Part shown: positions 55,256-64,000 of the stretch, piece by piece | How positions within the stretch are numbered: position 1 is the first letter of the stretch | How the letters are laid out: each line of letters opens with the position of its first letter | DNA from: Methylorubrum rhodinum | GTDB lineage: Bacteria > Pseudomonadota > Alphaproteobacteria > Rhizobiales > Beijerinckiaceae | Reading direction: 5' to 3' | DNA: 64,000 nt | Assembly (NCBI RefSeq): GCF_014199935.1 | Contig: NZ_JACHOP010000004.1 | Location: 186,001 to 250,000 of the forward strand | The notes under the pieces: model-generated | The model's database searches: none | What the model was told of the DNA's origin: nothing | Seen by the model: only the letters and a program-made list of their open reading frames with translations | Made by a program: the position numbers and the translations under genes

Positions 55256-55864
55256 TCAGGTCTGCCGCAGCGGCGCTGGTCGCAGAGGCACTTGGCCCTG
55301 CTCGGTGACCATGTGGTCGAGGGGCCGGTCGTGCGGCTCGGCCGGGACTTCCGGGATTTCCTGCACCGAGAAGGCGATGCCGATGGTCAGCACCGGGCCG
55401 TTCTTCGACAGACGCTCGATCGCCTGATCGTAGTAGCCCGCGCCGTAGCCGATGCGCTGGCCGGCCCGGTCGAAGGCGGCGAGGGGCACGATCAGGGCGG
55501 TCGGATCGAGCGGGGGCAGGTCGTCGCGGGGCTCGGACAGGCCGAAGCCGCCCTTCACCAACTCCTCGCCGGCCCGCCACTCGCGGAACACGAGGCCCTG
55601 CTTCGTCACCTTCGGCAGGGCCACGCGCTGGCCACGGGCGAACAGGGCTTCGATCAGCGGGCGCGGATCGATCTCGCTGCGGATCGGCCAGAAGGCGCCG
55701 ACGAGCGGCGCCAGCGCGAGTTCGGGAATCTCTTTGAGGATCGTCTCGGCCGCGGCCTGCGCGCCGGCGGCGCGGGCCTGAGGCGAGAGAGCGTCGCGCC
55801 GGGCCAGAACCTCGGCGCGGAGTTGCGCCTTGTGGGCGCGGAGGGGGGAGGAGTGCGGAGCCAC
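55256..55864 (-). CDS. fau: 5-formyltetrahydrofolate cyclo-ligase
   Basis: 202 residues from GTG 55862-55864. It converts 5-formyl-THF to 5,10-methenyl-THF with ATP, relevant to serine-cycle C1 metabolism. Family elements: KAQLRAEVLARRDALSPQAR at the start, FWPIRSEIDPRPLIEALFA, and the signature RIGYGAGYYDQAIERL. The gene directly follows the 6S RNA, an arrangement shared with E. coli (ssrS-ygfA). The frame is open far upstream to 56635, but that would run through the 6S RNA and the opposite-strand hicAB genes. Confidence 0.93.
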   Translation of the reverse strand: MAPHSSPLRAHKAQLRAEVLARRDALSPQARAAGAQAAAETILKEIPELALAPLVGAFWPIRSEIDPRPLIEALFARGQRVALPKVTKQGLVFREWRAGEELVKGGFGLSEPRDDLPPLDPTALIVPLAAFDRAGQRIGYGAGYYDQAIERLSKNGPVLTIGIAFSVQEIPEVPAEPHDRPLDHMVTEQGQVPLRPAPLRQT

Positions 55865-55865
55865 C

Positions 55866-56011
55866 TGAGCCGTTGGAGTGTCGATCCCGGGAAACCTACG
55901 GAGTAGGTGGGCGCCGTGTTGGCCAAGTCCACGGACGAGGCCAGGAACAGCTCCCTGGGGAGTCGATAAGGCCCCGGGGAAAGTTCTCCTGACGAACCCG
56001 GCAGCCCCGCC
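55866..56011 (-). ncRNA. ssrS: 6S RNA
   Basis: Located between zapA and fau and reading toward fau, the conserved proteobacterial position. The leftward transcript contains CAACACGGCGCCCACCTAC, GTAGGTTTCCCGGGATCGA and ACTCCAACGGCTCAGG, a 3' half I associate with alphaproteobacterial 6S RNAs, and an opposing 5' half (TTATCGACTCCCC, GGGAGCTGTTCC) that can form a long interrupted hairpin. CTACAT (56023-56018) may be its -10 box. 6S RNA sequesters RNA polymerase in stationary phase. Ends are approximate. Confidence 0.72.
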
Positions 56012-56167
56012 CACGAGATGTAGAGCCGGCGCGGCTCCGGCGCTAGGGGGAAACGTGCGGCCGATGCCGGGCGGGGCGTAACGACGCTGCGCGGACGGGC
56101 GCTTGACTGCGTGCGCATCCCATACACATTTTGATCGGCAGTGCTTTCTTGCCGAGCTGCGCCGCGG

Positions 56168-56347
56168 ATGGATTCGAGGGACCTCATCCGCGAGTTGGAG
56201 GCGGCCGGCTGGCGCTGGCACTCGACGACCGGCAGCCACCGCCACTTCAAGCATCCGATGAAACCCGGAAAAGTGACGGTTCCTCATCCGCGCAAGGACA
56301 TGCACCCGAAGACGGTGCAGTCCATCCGAAGGGCCGCAGGGCTGTGA
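56168..56347 (+). CDS. hicA: HicA-family toxin (mRNA interferase)
   Basis: 59 residues, the double-stranded-RNA-binding-like HicA fold: MDSRDLIRELEAAGWRWHST, catalytic His24 in TGSHRHFKHP, and VPHPRKDMHPKTVQSIRRAAGL. HicA cleaves mRNA when unbound. It is followed after 36 bases by hicB. The ATG at 56168 lacks a strong ribosome site; an ATG at 56141 is less family-like. TTGACT at 56103-56108 with an AT-rich stretch 16-17 bases later is a plausible promoter. Confidence 0.93.
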   Translation: MDSRDLIRELEAAGWRWHSTTGSHRHFKHPMKPGKVTVPHPRKDMHPKTVQSIRRAAGL

Positions 56348-56383
56348 GGCGCTGATGCCAAGTGACAGGGGACGCGGCAGACC

Positions 56384-56791
56384 ATGACCGCCTACATCGC
56401 GTTTCTCCACCCTCCGGAAGACGGTTCGACCTGGGGCGTCACCTTCCCGGACGTGCCCGGCTGCATCTCGGTCGGTGACACCTTCGAGGAAGCCGCGGAG
56501 GAGGCCCGCGAGGCCCTGTCCGGCCATCTCGCGGCCCTTCGGGCCGATGGCGATCCCATTCCGGTCCCCCGCTCGTGGCAGGTGCTGGAACAGGACGCAG
56601 AGGTCATGGCTGACGCGCGCGGCGCCCATATCCACCTCGTCACGCCGCGCCTGATCCCCAGCGAGCGCGTGCGGGTCAACATCACCATCGACAAGGGGTT
56701 GCTGCGTCTGGCCGACGAAGCCGCCGAGGCCCGCGGGCTGACGCGCTCGGGGTTGATCGAGTCGGCGCTCGCGGCGGTGGTCGAGGGCTGA
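56384..56791 (+). CDS. hicB: HicB-family antitoxin
   Basis: 135 residues: an N-terminal partially degraded RNase H-like domain (AYIAFLHPPEDGSTWGVTFP, PGCISVGDTFEEAAEEAREA) that covers HicA, and a C-terminal ribbon-helix-helix-type DNA-binding part (RVRVNITIDKGLLRLADEAA, LTRSGLIESAL) for autoregulation. The pair hicA-hicB is inserted between zapA and 6S RNA on the opposite strand. Stop is 12 bases from the end of the convergent zapA. Confidence 0.94.
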   Translation: MTAYIAFLHPPEDGSTWGVTFPDVPGCISVGDTFEEAAEEAREALSGHLAALRADGDPIPVPRSWQVLEQDAEVMADARGAHIHLVTPRLIPSERVRVNITIDKGLLRLADEAAEARGLTRSGLIESALAAVVEG

Positions 56792-56802
56792 CGTCGGCGG
56801 GC

Positions 56803-57138
56803 TTACCCCCCCGTATGCCCCGACAAGGCTCGCGCCAGCCGGTCGATGCGCTCGGCGGCGACGCCCACCCCCGCGGCGAGGCGGGCCTGCTCGCCGGCCT
56901 CGCGGGCGGCGTCCCGCTCCATCTCGGCGATGCGTCGGCGGGCCTCCTGCAACTCGTCGACCAGCGTCAGCGCCGCCATGACCTGGAGGCGCATGTCGCC
57001 GATCTCGCCGAAGGCTCCCCGCATGTCGGCGACCCGCTTGTCGAGATCGCCGGCCAGGGCTTCGAGATGGCTCTCCTCGCCCGCACCGCAGGCCATCCGG
57101 TAGCTCTTGCCCGCGATGGTGACGCTGACATGGGGCAT
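56803..57138 (-). CDS. zapA: cell division protein ZapA
   Basis: 111 residues from ATG 57136-57138. The N-terminal ZapA head ([40 protein letters not shown]) is followed by a coiled coil ([20 protein letters not shown]). It bundles FtsZ filaments at mid-cell. It is preceded on the same strand by the DUF4164 coiled-coil gene with a 19-base gap, and in many proteobacteria is followed by 6S RNA and fau, as here apart from the hicAB insertion. Confidence 0.92.
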   Translation of the reverse strand: MPHVSVTIAGKSYRMACGAGEESHLEALAGDLDKRVADMRGAFGEIGDMRLQVMAALTLVDELQEARRRIAEMERDAAREAGEQARLAAGVGVAAERIDRLARALSGHTGG

Positions 57139-57157
57139 GGGACGCGCAACTTTCGTC

Positions 57158-57460
57158 TTACGAGCCGGCGGGGCCGGACAAGACATCCTTGACGGTCTCG
57201 ATGGCGCGATCGAGGCGGCGCCCGACCTCGCCGGTGGTGGCGTTCATCCGGGCGAGCCGTGCGCCCGCGGCGTCGAGTTCGGCGGCCAGCCGCGCGCGGT
57301 CCTCCTCCAGCAGGGCGAACTCGGTCTCGCGGTCGCCGCGGCTGCGCTCCGCCTCCAGCCGCCGCGCCACCGCCATCTCCAGCAAGGCCAAGGCGGCATC
57401 GAGCCGGCCGATCGCTTCCTCGAGCGGGATCGCCGCCGCCCTCTCACCCGTCTTCGCCAT
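57158..57460 (-). CDS. DUF4164 coiled-coil protein
   Basis: 100 residues from ATG 57458-57460. Nearly all coiled coil: [57 protein letters not shown]4164 genes sit upstream of zapA in Rhizobiales, the situation here, so a helper role in Z-ring assembly is possible. The frame is open to 57631, but the extra 57 residues are Arg/Pro-rich noise. Confidence 0.8.
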   Translation of the reverse strand: MAKTGERAAAIPLEEAIGRLDAALALLEMAVARRLEAERSRGDRETEFALLEEDRARLAAELDAAGARLARMNATTGEVGRRLDRAIETVKDVLSGPAGS

Positions 57461-57917
57461 ACCGCCGGATCGATTCCTCTTTGGCCTCGAATGCCGGCGG
57501 CCGCTCCGCCGGGTGCTCTTCGCGCCCGGCCATTTGGTGCGATCGCTCGGTTCGAGCGATCGCGCGTCCCGCCGATTCCCAACAGGTTTCAGCCAAGCGC
57601 ATTCGAAATTCCAGCCTGTTCGCGGCGGCACCCCGATCTTTGACAGCCCCGGTCCCCATGGTAGAGAGCCCGCGCCCGGCCCCGCACGCCCTTTGCGCGC
57701 CGCCGCCCAACGGAATTCCGACCGTGCCCCTCACCGGCTCCCCGCGCAGATCGTCCGCCGTCCGGACGAGCGCGGGTGCGGTCCGGCCCGCGGTTCATCC
57801 CAGGTTCAGTGCGGTCCCGCTTGGAGCGGTCCCGCATTCCGCGGCGCGGCACCTGCCCGTCGCCTCCCCGCTTCCCCGTCGGCGCGAAGGCGCGCCCCAA
57901 GCCCAAGGAGTCACGCC
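57461..57917. other. divergent upstream region of zapA operon and gap
   Basis: 457 bases without a supported gene. It should carry the gap promoter, possibly controlled by a carbon-flux regulator. Palindrome-like GCGATCGCTCGGTTCGAGCGATCGC occurs near 57538-57562: CGATCGCTC / GAGCGATCG arms around GGTTC. This could be an operator or a simple hairpin. Confidence 0.45.
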
Positions 57918-58925
57918 GTGACCGTCAAGGTTGCCATCAACGGCTTCGGCCGCATCGGCCGCAACGTGCTGCGCGCCATCGTCGAGGCCGGCCGCACCGA
58001 TATCGAGGTCGTGGCGATCAACGATCTCGGGCCCGTCGAGACCAACGCCCACCTGCTGCGCTACGATTCCGTCCACGGCCGTTTCCCGGCCGAGGTCGCG
58101 GTCGAGGGCGACGCCATCGTGATCAACGGCAAGCGCATCCGCGTCACCGCCGTGCGCAACCCGGCCGAGCTGCCGCACCGCGATCTCGGCGTCGACGTGG
58201 CGCTCGAATGCACCGGCATCTTCACCTCGAAGGACAAGGCCAAGGCGCATCTCGACGCGGGCGCCAAGCGCGTCCTCGTTTCGGCGCCCGCCGACGGCGC
58301 CGACCTCACGGTCGTCTACGGCGTCAATCACGAGGGGCTGACCGCCGACCACCTCGTCGTGTCGAACGCCTCCTGCACCACGAACTGCCTCGCCCCGGTC
58401 GCCAAGGTGCTCAACGAGACGGTGGGCATCGAGCGCGGCTTCATGACGACGATCCACTCCTACACCAACGACCAGCCCTCGCTCGACCAGATGCACAAGG
58501 ATCTGTACCGGGCGCGCGCCGCGGCGCTCTCGATGATCCCGACCTCGACGGGCGCGGCCAAGGCCGTCGGCCTCGTCCTGCCGGAGCTGAAGGGCAAGCT
58601 CGACGGCACCGCGATCCGCGTGCCGACCCCGAACGTCTCGGCGGTCGATCTCGTGTTCACGGCCAAGCGCGCGACCAGCGTCGACGAGATCAACGAGGCG
58701 ATCAAGGCGGCCGCCGCCGGCCCGCTCAAGGGCGTGCTCGGCGTCACCGACCGGCCGAACGTGTCGATCGACTTCAACCACGATCCGCACTCGTCCACCT
58801 TCCACCTCGACCAGACCAAGGTCATGGACGGCACCTTCGTGCGCATCCTGTCCTGGTACGACAACGAGTGGGGTTTTTCGAACCGCATGGCCGACACCGC
58901 CGTCGCCATGGCCAAGCTGATCTGA
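57918..58925 (+). CDS. gap: glyceraldehyde-3-phosphate dehydrogenase
   Basis: 335 residues from GTG 57918, placed 7 bases after AAGGAG. Rossmann start [20 protein letters not shown], catalytic Cys153 in [12 protein letters not shown], and [12 protein letters not shown] and [13 protein letters not shown] are all family-typical. The residues after the nucleotide-binding beta strand (VVAINDLG) resemble NAD enzymes with Asp, so NAD preference is likely. It begins the gap-(unknown)-pgk-(unknown)-fba cluster. The frame is open upstream to 57189 but without coding features. Confidence 0.97.
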   Translation: MTVKVAINGFGRIGRNVLRAIVEAGRTDIEVVAINDLGPVETNAHLLRYDSVHGRFPAEVAVEGDAIVINGKRIRVTAVRNPAELPHRDLGVDVALECTGIFTSKDKAKAHLDAGAKRVLVSAPADGADLTVVYGVNHEGLTADHLVVSNASCTTNCLAPVAKVLNETVGIERGFMTTIHSYTNDQPSLDQMHKDLYRARAAALSMIPTSTGAAKAVGLVLPELKGKLDGTAIRVPTPNVSAVDLVFTAKRATSVDEINEAIKAAAAGPLKGVLGVTDRPNVSIDFNHDPHSSTFHLDQTKVMDGTFVRILSWYDNEWGFSNRMADTAVAMAKLI

Positions 58926-58946
58926 TCGCCTCAATCAGCCCGCGGG

Positions 58947-58970
58947 GGCGGCCGGCCGGTGCCGGCCGCC
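58947..58970. terminator. hairpin between gap and the next gene
   Basis: Perfect 10-base arms GGCGGCCGGC and GCCGGCCGCC with a four-base loop, 21 bases after the gap stop. There is no T-run; it may cause partial termination or stabilise gap mRNA, adjusting its level relative to pgk. Confidence 0.5.
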
Positions 58971-59021
58971 TCACGCATGACCGGGGCCTGGCGCCTCGCT
59001 GACAGATATGGTGTGCACGCG

Positions 59022-59519
59022 ATGACCGAGACCTCGCCGACCAAGTCGTCCGGGACCGACTTCATCCCGACCACCCCGGCTCCCGCCGCGACGGTCGCCC
59101 CCGCGCCGGCCGCGACGCCGACCCCGTCGCCCGCTCTCGGCAATGCGGACCTGCCGGCCGCCGCGCCGGTCAACCATTCCGACCAGCTCGCCCGCATCGA
59201 GGACAAGGCGGCGCGCATCGAGGACAAGTACGCCCGCTCCGAGGCGCTGCTCTCGCGCGTCGAGGACAAGGTCGAGAACGCCTCCTCCCGCATGAACGAG
59301 GCCGCGCGCCAGGCCGACCTCGCCTCGCTGCGCAGCGAAGTCCGCGGCATGGCCGACCGCATCAACCGGCTGCCCGGCACCGGCGCCCTGGTGCTCACCG
59401 CCCTCATCACCGCCGTACTGACCGTGGCCCTGATGGTCGCGGTGCAGCGGGCGAACCTCGACAAGCTGCTGCCGCCGAGCCTCGGCGGCCAGACGCACAC
59501 CACCACGACCAACCCGTAA
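59022..59519 (+). CDS. coiled-coil single-pass membrane protein between gap and pgk
   Basis: 165 residues from ATG 59022. A Pro/Ala/Thr-rich disordered start (about 1-52) is followed by a heptad-like coiled coil (about 55-120; [40 protein letters not shown]), a membrane helix (about 124-145; [20 protein letters not shown]) and a short Thr-rich tail. Unknown function. It ends 7 bases before pgk, so it must share the glycolytic transcript. An upstream start at 58977 would include extra basic residues. Confidence 0.75.
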   Translation: MTETSPTKSSGTDFIPTTPAPAATVAPAPAATPTPSPALGNADLPAAAPVNHSDQLARIEDKAARIEDKYARSEALLSRVEDKVENASSRMNEAARQADLASLRSEVRGMADRINRLPGTGALVLTALITAVLTVALMVAVQRANLDKLLPPSLGGQTHTTTTNP

Positions 59520-59526
59520 GAGCGCC

Positions 59527-60729
59527 ATGACGGATTTCCGCACCCTCGACGATGCCGGCCCGCTCCAGGGCAAGCGCGTGCTCCTGCGCGTGGACCTCAA
59601 CGTGCCGATGGAAGCGGGCCGCGTCACCGACGCGACCCGCATCGAGCGGGTGGTGCCGACGATCCGCGAGATTTCCGATCAAGGCGGCAAGGTGATCCTG
59701 CTCGCTCATTTCGGCCGCCCGAAGGGCAAGCCGGACCCGAAGGATTCGCTGAAACCCATTCTGGCGACGCTCTCGGACAAGGTCGGCAAGCCGGTCGCCT
59801 TCGGCGAGGATTGCGTCGGCGAGGCCGCAGCGAAAGCCGTCGACGCCCTGAACGATGGCGACGTACTTCTTCTCGAGAACACCCGCTACCATGCCGGTGA
59901 AGAGAAGAACGATCCCGATTTCACGAAGGCGCTCGCCGCCAACGGCGACCTCTACGTCAACGAGGCCTTCTCCGCGGCCCACCGGGCGCATGCCTCGACC
60001 GAGGGTCTCGCCCGTGTGCTGCCGGCCTATGCCGGGCGCCTGATGCAGGCCGAACTCGACGCGCTCACCAAGGGGCTGGAATCGCCCGCGCGGCCCGTGA
60101 TCGCCATCGTCGGCGGCGCCAAGGTCTCGACCAAGATCGATCTTCTGGAAAACCTCGTCGCCAAGGTCGACATGCTGGTGATCGGCGGCGGCATGGCCAA
60201 CACCTTCCTGCACGCGCAGGGCAAGGATGTCGGTAAGTCGCTGTGCGAGAAGGATCTGGCCGAGACCGCGCAGCGCATCATGGCGGCGGCCAAGGAGAAG
60301 AACTGCACCATCATCCTGCCCGCCGACGCGCTGGTGGCGCGCGAGTTCAAGGCGAACGCCGAGAACGAGACGGTGCCGGTCGATGCCGTGCCCTCGGATG
60401 CGATGATCCTCGATGTGGGCGCCGCCTCCATGGCCACCATCGACGGCGCCATCGACGAGGCCCGCACGCTCGTCTGGAACGGCCCGCTGGGCGCCTTCGA
60501 GCTGACCCCGTTCGACACCGGCACGGTCGCGGTGGCCCGGCACGCGGCGGCCCGCACCAAGGCGGGCCAGCTCGTCAGCGTGGCCGGCGGCGGCGACACG
60601 GTGGCGGCGCTCAACCACGCGGGCGTGGGCGAGGCCTTCTCCTACGTCTCGACCGCGGGCGGCGCCTTCCTCGAATGGCTGGAAGGCAAGGAGCTGCCCG
60701 GCGTCGAGGCGCTGCGGGCGAAGGGCTGA
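59527..60729 (+). CDS. pgk: phosphoglycerate kinase
   Basis: 400 residues, normal size. Substrate site [20 protein letters not shown] and [12 protein letters not shown]; hinge and nucleotide-binding elements [29 protein letters not shown] and [12 protein letters not shown]. It interconverts 1,3-bisphosphoglycerate and 3-phosphoglycerate, the latter a serine-cycle exit point. Begins 7 bases after the coiled-coil gene. Confidence 0.97.
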   Translation: MTDFRTLDDAGPLQGKRVLLRVDLNVPMEAGRVTDATRIERVVPTIREISDQGGKVILLAHFGRPKGKPDPKDSLKPILATLSDKVGKPVAFGEDCVGEAAAKAVDALNDGDVLLLENTRYHAGEEKNDPDFTKALAANGDLYVNEAFSAAHRAHASTEGLARVLPAYAGRLMQAELDALTKGLESPARPVIAIVGGAKVSTKIDLLENLVAKVDMLVIGGGMANTFLHAQGKDVGKSLCEKDLAETAQRIMAAAKEKNCTIILPADALVAREFKANAENETVPVDAVPSDAMILDVGAASMATIDGAIDEARTLVWNGPLGAFELTPFDTGTVAVARHAAARTKAGQLVSVAGGGDTVAALNHAGVGEAFSYVSTAGGAFLEWLEGKELPGVEALRAKG

Positions 60730-60743
60730 CGCGTGGTCGGGCG

Positions 60744-61307
60744 ATGACGGCGCGAGCGATGGAAGCGGCGGCCGAGCCCATCTGGTTCAAGCCGTCGCGG
60801 AAGCGCGTCGTCATCGCCTTGTTTGTCGCCGCCCTGGTCCCGACCGCCCTGTTCGTCAGCCTTTCCTTGTTGCCCGAAGGGCATCGCCCCGAAATGCCGC
60901 TCGGGCGGCTCGTCGTCCTGTTCGCGTTCTGGATGGCGGCGGGGCTGACCCGCATCGTTCCGGCCCTGCTCGTCGGCGGGCTCATCTACGCGGTTCTCGC
61001 GGGGAGAGTTCGCCGAGACTCCGCCGGGCTCCTCATCGCATGTCTGCTGGCCGGTGGTCTGGCCGCCGTACCGATCGACATCTGGATCGGCCTGCGAGAC
61101 CTGATCGGCCCGGCGCCGGGGAGCCGCTTCTCGTTCGCCGACGCCGGCGGGTCGATCTATCTGGACTGTGCGCGGACAGCCTACGGCTGGCGCGACTACG
61201 CCGCCAACACCGGAAAGACGTTCACATACGGGATGCTCGGCGGCGCGATCTTCTGGTGGATCGCACGACCGAAGCGCCATGCGACACGAAGTTCGGCCTT
61301 ACAGTGA
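60744..61307 (+). CDS. polytopic membrane protein between pgk and fba, unknown function
   Basis: 187 residues from ATG 60744, 14 bases after pgk. Four hydrophobic helices are visible (about 23-44, 58-75, 78-92 and 100-118) before an extracytoplasmic segment with one Cys (GSIYLDCARTAYGWRDYAAN) and a weak last helix (YGMLGGAIFWWIA). No family recognised. Co-transcription with the glycolytic genes is suggested by spacing only. Base composition is slightly less GC-rich than neighbouring genes. Confidence 0.7.
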   Translation: MTARAMEAAAEPIWFKPSRKRVVIALFVAALVPTALFVSLSLLPEGHRPEMPLGRLVVLFAFWMAAGLTRIVPALLVGGLIYAVLAGRVRRDSAGLLIACLLAGGLAAVPIDIWIGLRDLIGPAPGSRFSFADAGGSIYLDCARTAYGWRDYAANTGKTFTYGMLGGAIFWWIARPKRHATRSSALQ

Positions 61308-61409
61308 CCGCCCGGTTTTCGGGTGACGGGCCGCTATGGGCCTTCGCTCCGTTCTCCATCCACGCTAAGGCTGCCACCAGTCCCGCTTAACAAGATTCAG
61401 AGATAGGCC

Positions 61410-62477
61410 ATGGCACGCATCACCCTCCGGCAGCTCCTCGACCACGCCGCCGAGTACGGTTACGGCGTGCCCGCGTTCAACCTGAACAACATGGAGCAGG
61501 GTCTCGCCATCATGGCGGCGGCGGATGCCACCGATTCGCCGGTGATCCTCCAGGCGAGCCGCGGCGCCCGCGCCTACGCCAACGACGTGGTGCTGGCGAA
61601 ACTCATCGACGGCCTCGTCGAGATCTACCCGCACATCCCCGTTTGCATGCATCTCGACCACGGCAACAACGAAGCCACCTGCGCCACCGCGATCCAGTAC
61701 GGCTTCACCTCGGTGATGATGGACGGCTCCCTCAAGGCCGACGGCAAGACCCCGGCCGACTACAACTACAACGTCGAGATCACCCGCAACGTCACCAAGA
61801 TGGCCCACTGGGCCGGCGTCTCGGTCGAGGGTGAGCTGGGTGTGCTCGGCTCGCTGGAGAGCGGCACCGGCGAGGCCGAGGACGGCCACGGCGCGGAAGG
61901 GGAGTTGTCCCACGACCAGCTTCTGACCGACCCGGACGAGGCGGTGAAGTTCGTGCGCGAGACCAAGGTCGATGCGCTGGCGGTGGCCATGGGCACCAGC
62001 CACGGCGCCTACAAGTTCACCCGCCAGCCCGACGGCGACGTGCTCGCCATGAACGTGATCGAGGAAATCCACCGCCGCCTGCCGACGACCCACCTCGTCA
62101 TGCACGGTTCGTCGTCCGTGCCGCAGGAGCTTCAGGACATCATCAACAAGTTCGGCGGCCAGATGAAGCCGACCTGGGGCGTGCCGGTCGAGGAGATTCA
62201 GCGCGGCATCAAGCACGGCGTGCGCAAGATCAACATCGACACCGACAACCGCATGGCGATGACCGGCCAGATCCGCCGCGTGCTCACGGAGACCCCGGAA
62301 GAGTTCGACCCGCGCAAGTACCTGAAGCCCGCCATGGAGGCGATGACCAAGCTGTGCAAGCAGCGCTTCGAGGAGTTCAGCACCGCCGGCCAGGGCTCGA
62401 AGATCCGCCCGATCTCGGTCGCCGAGATGGCCAAGCGCTACGCCAACGGCTCGCTCGATCCGCGCATCGACGCCTGA
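61410..62477 (+). CDS. fba: class II fructose-bisphosphate aldolase
   Basis: 355 residues. Zinc ligands and active-site motifs: [14 protein letters not shown] (His-x-Asp-His), [38 protein letters not shown] and [12 protein letters not shown] (His), [10 protein letters not shown]. This matches the Calvin-cycle-type class IIA/B aldolases of alphaproteobacteria. It joins glyceraldehyde-3-phosphate and dihydroxyacetone phosphate in gluconeogenesis. The preceding 102 bases from 61308 could hold its own promoter; the ribosome site is weak (AGATAGGCC). Confidence 0.97.
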   Translation: MARITLRQLLDHAAEYGYGVPAFNLNNMEQGLAIMAAADATDSPVILQASRGARAYANDVVLAKLIDGLVEIYPHIPVCMHLDHGNNEATCATAIQYGFTSVMMDGSLKADGKTPADYNYNVEITRNVTKMAHWAGVSVEGELGVLGSLESGTGEAEDGHGAEGELSHDQLLTDPDEAVKFVRETKVDALAVAMGTSHGAYKFTRQPDGDVLAMNVIEEIHRRLPTTHLVMHGSSSVPQELQDIINKFGGQMKPTWGVPVEEIQRGIKHGVRKINIDTDNRMAMTGQIRRVLTETPEEFDPRKYLKPAMEAMTKLCKQRFEEFSTAGQGSKIRPISVAEMAKRYANGSLDPRIDA

Positions 62478-62487
62478 GGCCAATATC

Positions 62488-63156
62488 GTGAGCGAGCCGC
62501 AAGCGGCGGGCCCCAAGCCCCGCCTCGCCCTCCTGTCCCCCTACGGTCTCGGCCCCGATCAGGCCGAGGCGACCGCGGCGGCGCTCGATGCGGCCTGCAC
62601 GGCCGGCGACGTGGCGGCGGTGATCCTGCGACTCGCGAGCGCCGACGAGCGCAGCCTCGTCACCCTGCTGAAAAAGCTCTGCCCGGCGGCGCAGGAGCGG
62701 GGCGCGGCGGTCGTCGTCGCCGTGCCGGACTTTGCCGGCGACCTCGTCTCGGTCGCCGCTCGCGGCGGGGCGGACGGCGTGCATGTCGAGCGCGCCGACG
62801 ACGAGACCCTGCGCGATCTGCGCGGGCGCCTGCGCGACGGGCGCATCCTCGGAGCCGGCGGCGTGCTCGGCTCGCGCGACGCCGCGATGCTCGCGGGCGA
62901 GGCCGGCGCCGATTACCTGCTGTTCGGCGGCCTGTTCCCCGACGGCGTCGCACCCGAGGCGGGCGAAGTGCGGGAGCGCGCCGTATGGTGGGCCGAAATC
63001 TTCGAGACGCCCTGCATCGCCGTCGCGGCGCAGGCCGACGAGGTGGCGGCGCTCGCCGCGACGGGCGTGGAGTTCGTCGGCCTCGAAAGCGCCCTCTGGC
63101 TCGGCGATGCCGAGGGCGTGCGGACGGCGCAGGCGGTTCTCGACCAGGCTCGATGA
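62488..63156 (+). CDS. thiamine phosphate synthase-like protein (ThiE/TenI family)
   Basis: 222 residues from GTG 62488, 10 bases after fba. TIM-barrel of the ThiE/TenI type: ADGVHVERADDETLRDLRGR, GAGGVLGSRDAAMLAGEAGA, DYLLFGGLFPDG. The diphosphate-binding and pyrimidine-site residues of true ThiE are only partly conserved (for example the usual GPVF(P/A)T becomes GGLFPDG), so it may not make thiamine phosphate. Similar ThiE-like genes follow fba in other Rhizobiales, in my recollection. Its TGA overlaps the next ATG (ATGA). Confidence 0.8.
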   Translation: MSEPQAAGPKPRLALLSPYGLGPDQAEATAAALDAACTAGDVAAVILRLASADERSLVTLLKKLCPAAQERGAAVVVAVPDFAGDLVSVAARGGADGVHVERADDETLRDLRGRLRDGRILGAGGVLGSRDAAMLAGEAGADYLLFGGLFPDGVAPEAGEVRERAVWWAEIFETPCIAVAAQADEVAALAATGVEFVGLESALWLGDAEGVRTAQAVLDQAR

Positions 63157-64000
63157 TTCTTTTCGACGTTTCGGATGTGTCCCTGTCTCGGCGCCGCGGC
63201 GGCCGAAGGCTTCGGCACGTCTCCGCTGCCGTGCTCGCGGGCCTGTCCTTCCTGCCGGGGATGGCGGGGGCGGCGCCCAAAGTGCCCGCCGCCGCGTCGC
63301 CGGCGAAGGAGGCGGCCCAGCCGAACGTCGCCGGCAAGGGCTTGGACCGCGAGCTGCCCTCGCCCTACAGCGCGAAGTCCGACGGGGCGCTTCCGGCCAA
63401 GCCCCATCCGAATCCGGACGCGGCCTACGGCGCCTATCAGCGCGGGCGCTACGTCACGGCCTTCCGCGAGGCGACGAAGCGCATCGAGGCGAACCCCAAG
63501 GACGCCCCGGCGATGACGCTGCTGGGCGAACTCTACAACCAGGGCCTCGGCCTCAAGCAGGATCCGAAGCGGGCGCTCGAATGGTACCGCCTCGCCGCCG
63601 CGCAGGGCGAGCCGCACGCCATGGCCTCGCTCGGCCTGATGGCGATGGACGGACGCGGCCAGCCCAAGGACGCCAAGGCCGGGCGCGACTGGCTGGAACA
63701 AGCGGCCCGGCGCGGCGAGCCCAGCGCCGCCTACAACCTCGCCCTGATCCAGATCGCCGACCCGAGGCCGGAGGAGCAGGCCGCTGCGGCCGTCAACTTC
63801 CGCAAGGCGGCGGAGGCCGAGATCACCCCGGCCCAGCACGCGCTGGGCGTGCTCTACCTCCAGGGCAAGGGCGTCGCGAAGGACACGGTCCAGGCGGCGC
63901 AGTGGTTCCGGCGCGCCGCCGACAACGGCGACCTCGCGGGCGAGGTCGAGTTCGCGATCCGGCTGTTTCTCGGCGACGGCGTAACCAAGGACGAGGCGCG
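63153..64000 (+). CDS. SEL1-like tetratricopeptide-repeat exported protein (3' end beyond window)
   Basis: At least 282 codons from ATG 63153, open at the right edge. Signal or anchor segment about 21-41 (RHVSAAVLAGLSFLPGMAGA), an Ala/Pro-rich linker, then SEL1-type repeats of about 36 residues from residue 90 onward: PAMTLLGELYNQGLGLKQDP, HAMASLGLMAMDGRGQPKDA, AQHALGVLYLQGKGVAKDTV. Such proteins scaffold envelope complexes. Its ATG overlaps the ThiE-like stop, so it belongs to the fba operon end. Confidence 0.85.
   Translation, partial: MILFDVSDVSLSRRRGGRRLRHVSAAVLAGLSFLPGMAGAAPKVPAAASPAKEAAQPNVAGKGLDRELPSPYSAKSDGALPAKPHPNPDAAYGAYQRGRYVTAFREATKRIEANPKDAPAMTLLGELYNQGLGLKQDPKRALEWYRLAAAQGEPHAMASLGLMAMDGRGQPKDAKAGRDWLEQAARRGEPSAAYNLALIQIADPRPEEQAAAAVNFRKAAEAEITPAQHALGVLYLQGKGVAKDTVQAAQWFRRAADNGDLAGEVEFAIRLFLGDGVTKDEA

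Overview
The window looks like chromosome of a high-GC methylotrophic alphaproteobacterium (Hyphomicrobiales), most likely Methylobacterium/Methylorubrum of the extorquens type. The evidence is a lanthanide-type methanol dehydrogenase (XoxF), a second PQQ-type dehydrogenase cut by the left edge, order-typical small families (DUF1150 behind hsp20, DUF2842, FlaF, COQ10-like START protein beside lipA), and ATT/GTG/TTG starts behind good [13 protein letters not shown] sites. Species assignment is inference from gene content.

Layout. 1-5.7 kb: partial PQQ sugar dehydrogenase, SleB-type lipoprotein, lipA plus COQ10-like gene, a 2OG-Fe(II) oxygenase. 5.7-9.1 kb: an IS5-type transposase scrap, solitary xoxF with strong terminators, and about 1 kb of AT-richer DNA upstream of it. 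9.1-14 kb: small exported proteins, an L,D-transpeptidase, a DUF2268-like metallopeptidase, a polysaccharide deacetylase divergent from a CelD-like acyltransferase. 14-21.8 kb: assimilatory sulfate reduction (cysH-cysD-cysN leftward, Lrp-type regulator, cysJ and cysI rightward). 21.8-27.1 kb: flaF, small exported proteins, a metallophosphoesterase, and an exbB-exbD-tonB operon. 27.5-38 kb: heat-shock gene with candidate RNA thermometer, DUF1150, hydrolase, two glycosyltransferases, infC (ATT start), glycogen-debranching-type glucosidase, orphan HigA, rpmI-rplT, and pheS-pheT split by a two-gene HEPN module. 38-47.6 kb: pheT, SEC-C protein, moeB-like, dapE, truA, fmt, def, recR. 47.9-53.2 kb: pckA, a truncated serralysin-like gene, and a TonB-dependent receptor behind a cobalamin riboswitch, then a candidate alpha-r8/MmgR sRNA. 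54-57.5 kb: YmdB-type phosphodiesterase, fau, 6S RNA, a HicAB toxin-antitoxin pair, zapA, DUF4164. 57.9-64 kb: gap-pgk-fba central carbon cluster with two unknown membrane proteins, a ThiE-like gene and a SEL1-repeat protein cut by the right edge.

How it fits together: XoxF oxidises methanol in the periplasm; pckA, gap, pgk and fba connect C4/C3 compounds to sugars, as needed for growth on C1 compounds; the ExbBD-TonB complex could energise the cobalamin-riboswitch receptor (B12 is needed by the ethylmalonyl-CoA pathway of such methylotrophs); the cys genes supply sulfide. Three families of large palindromic intergenic repeats are scattered through the window. No tRNA, rRNA, CRISPR array, prophage or intact insertion sequence was seen. 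The best leads for new biology are the two-gene HEPN module inside pheST, the HicAB insertion beside 6S RNA, the hsp20 leader, the nested palindromes and the riboswitch-linked receptor.
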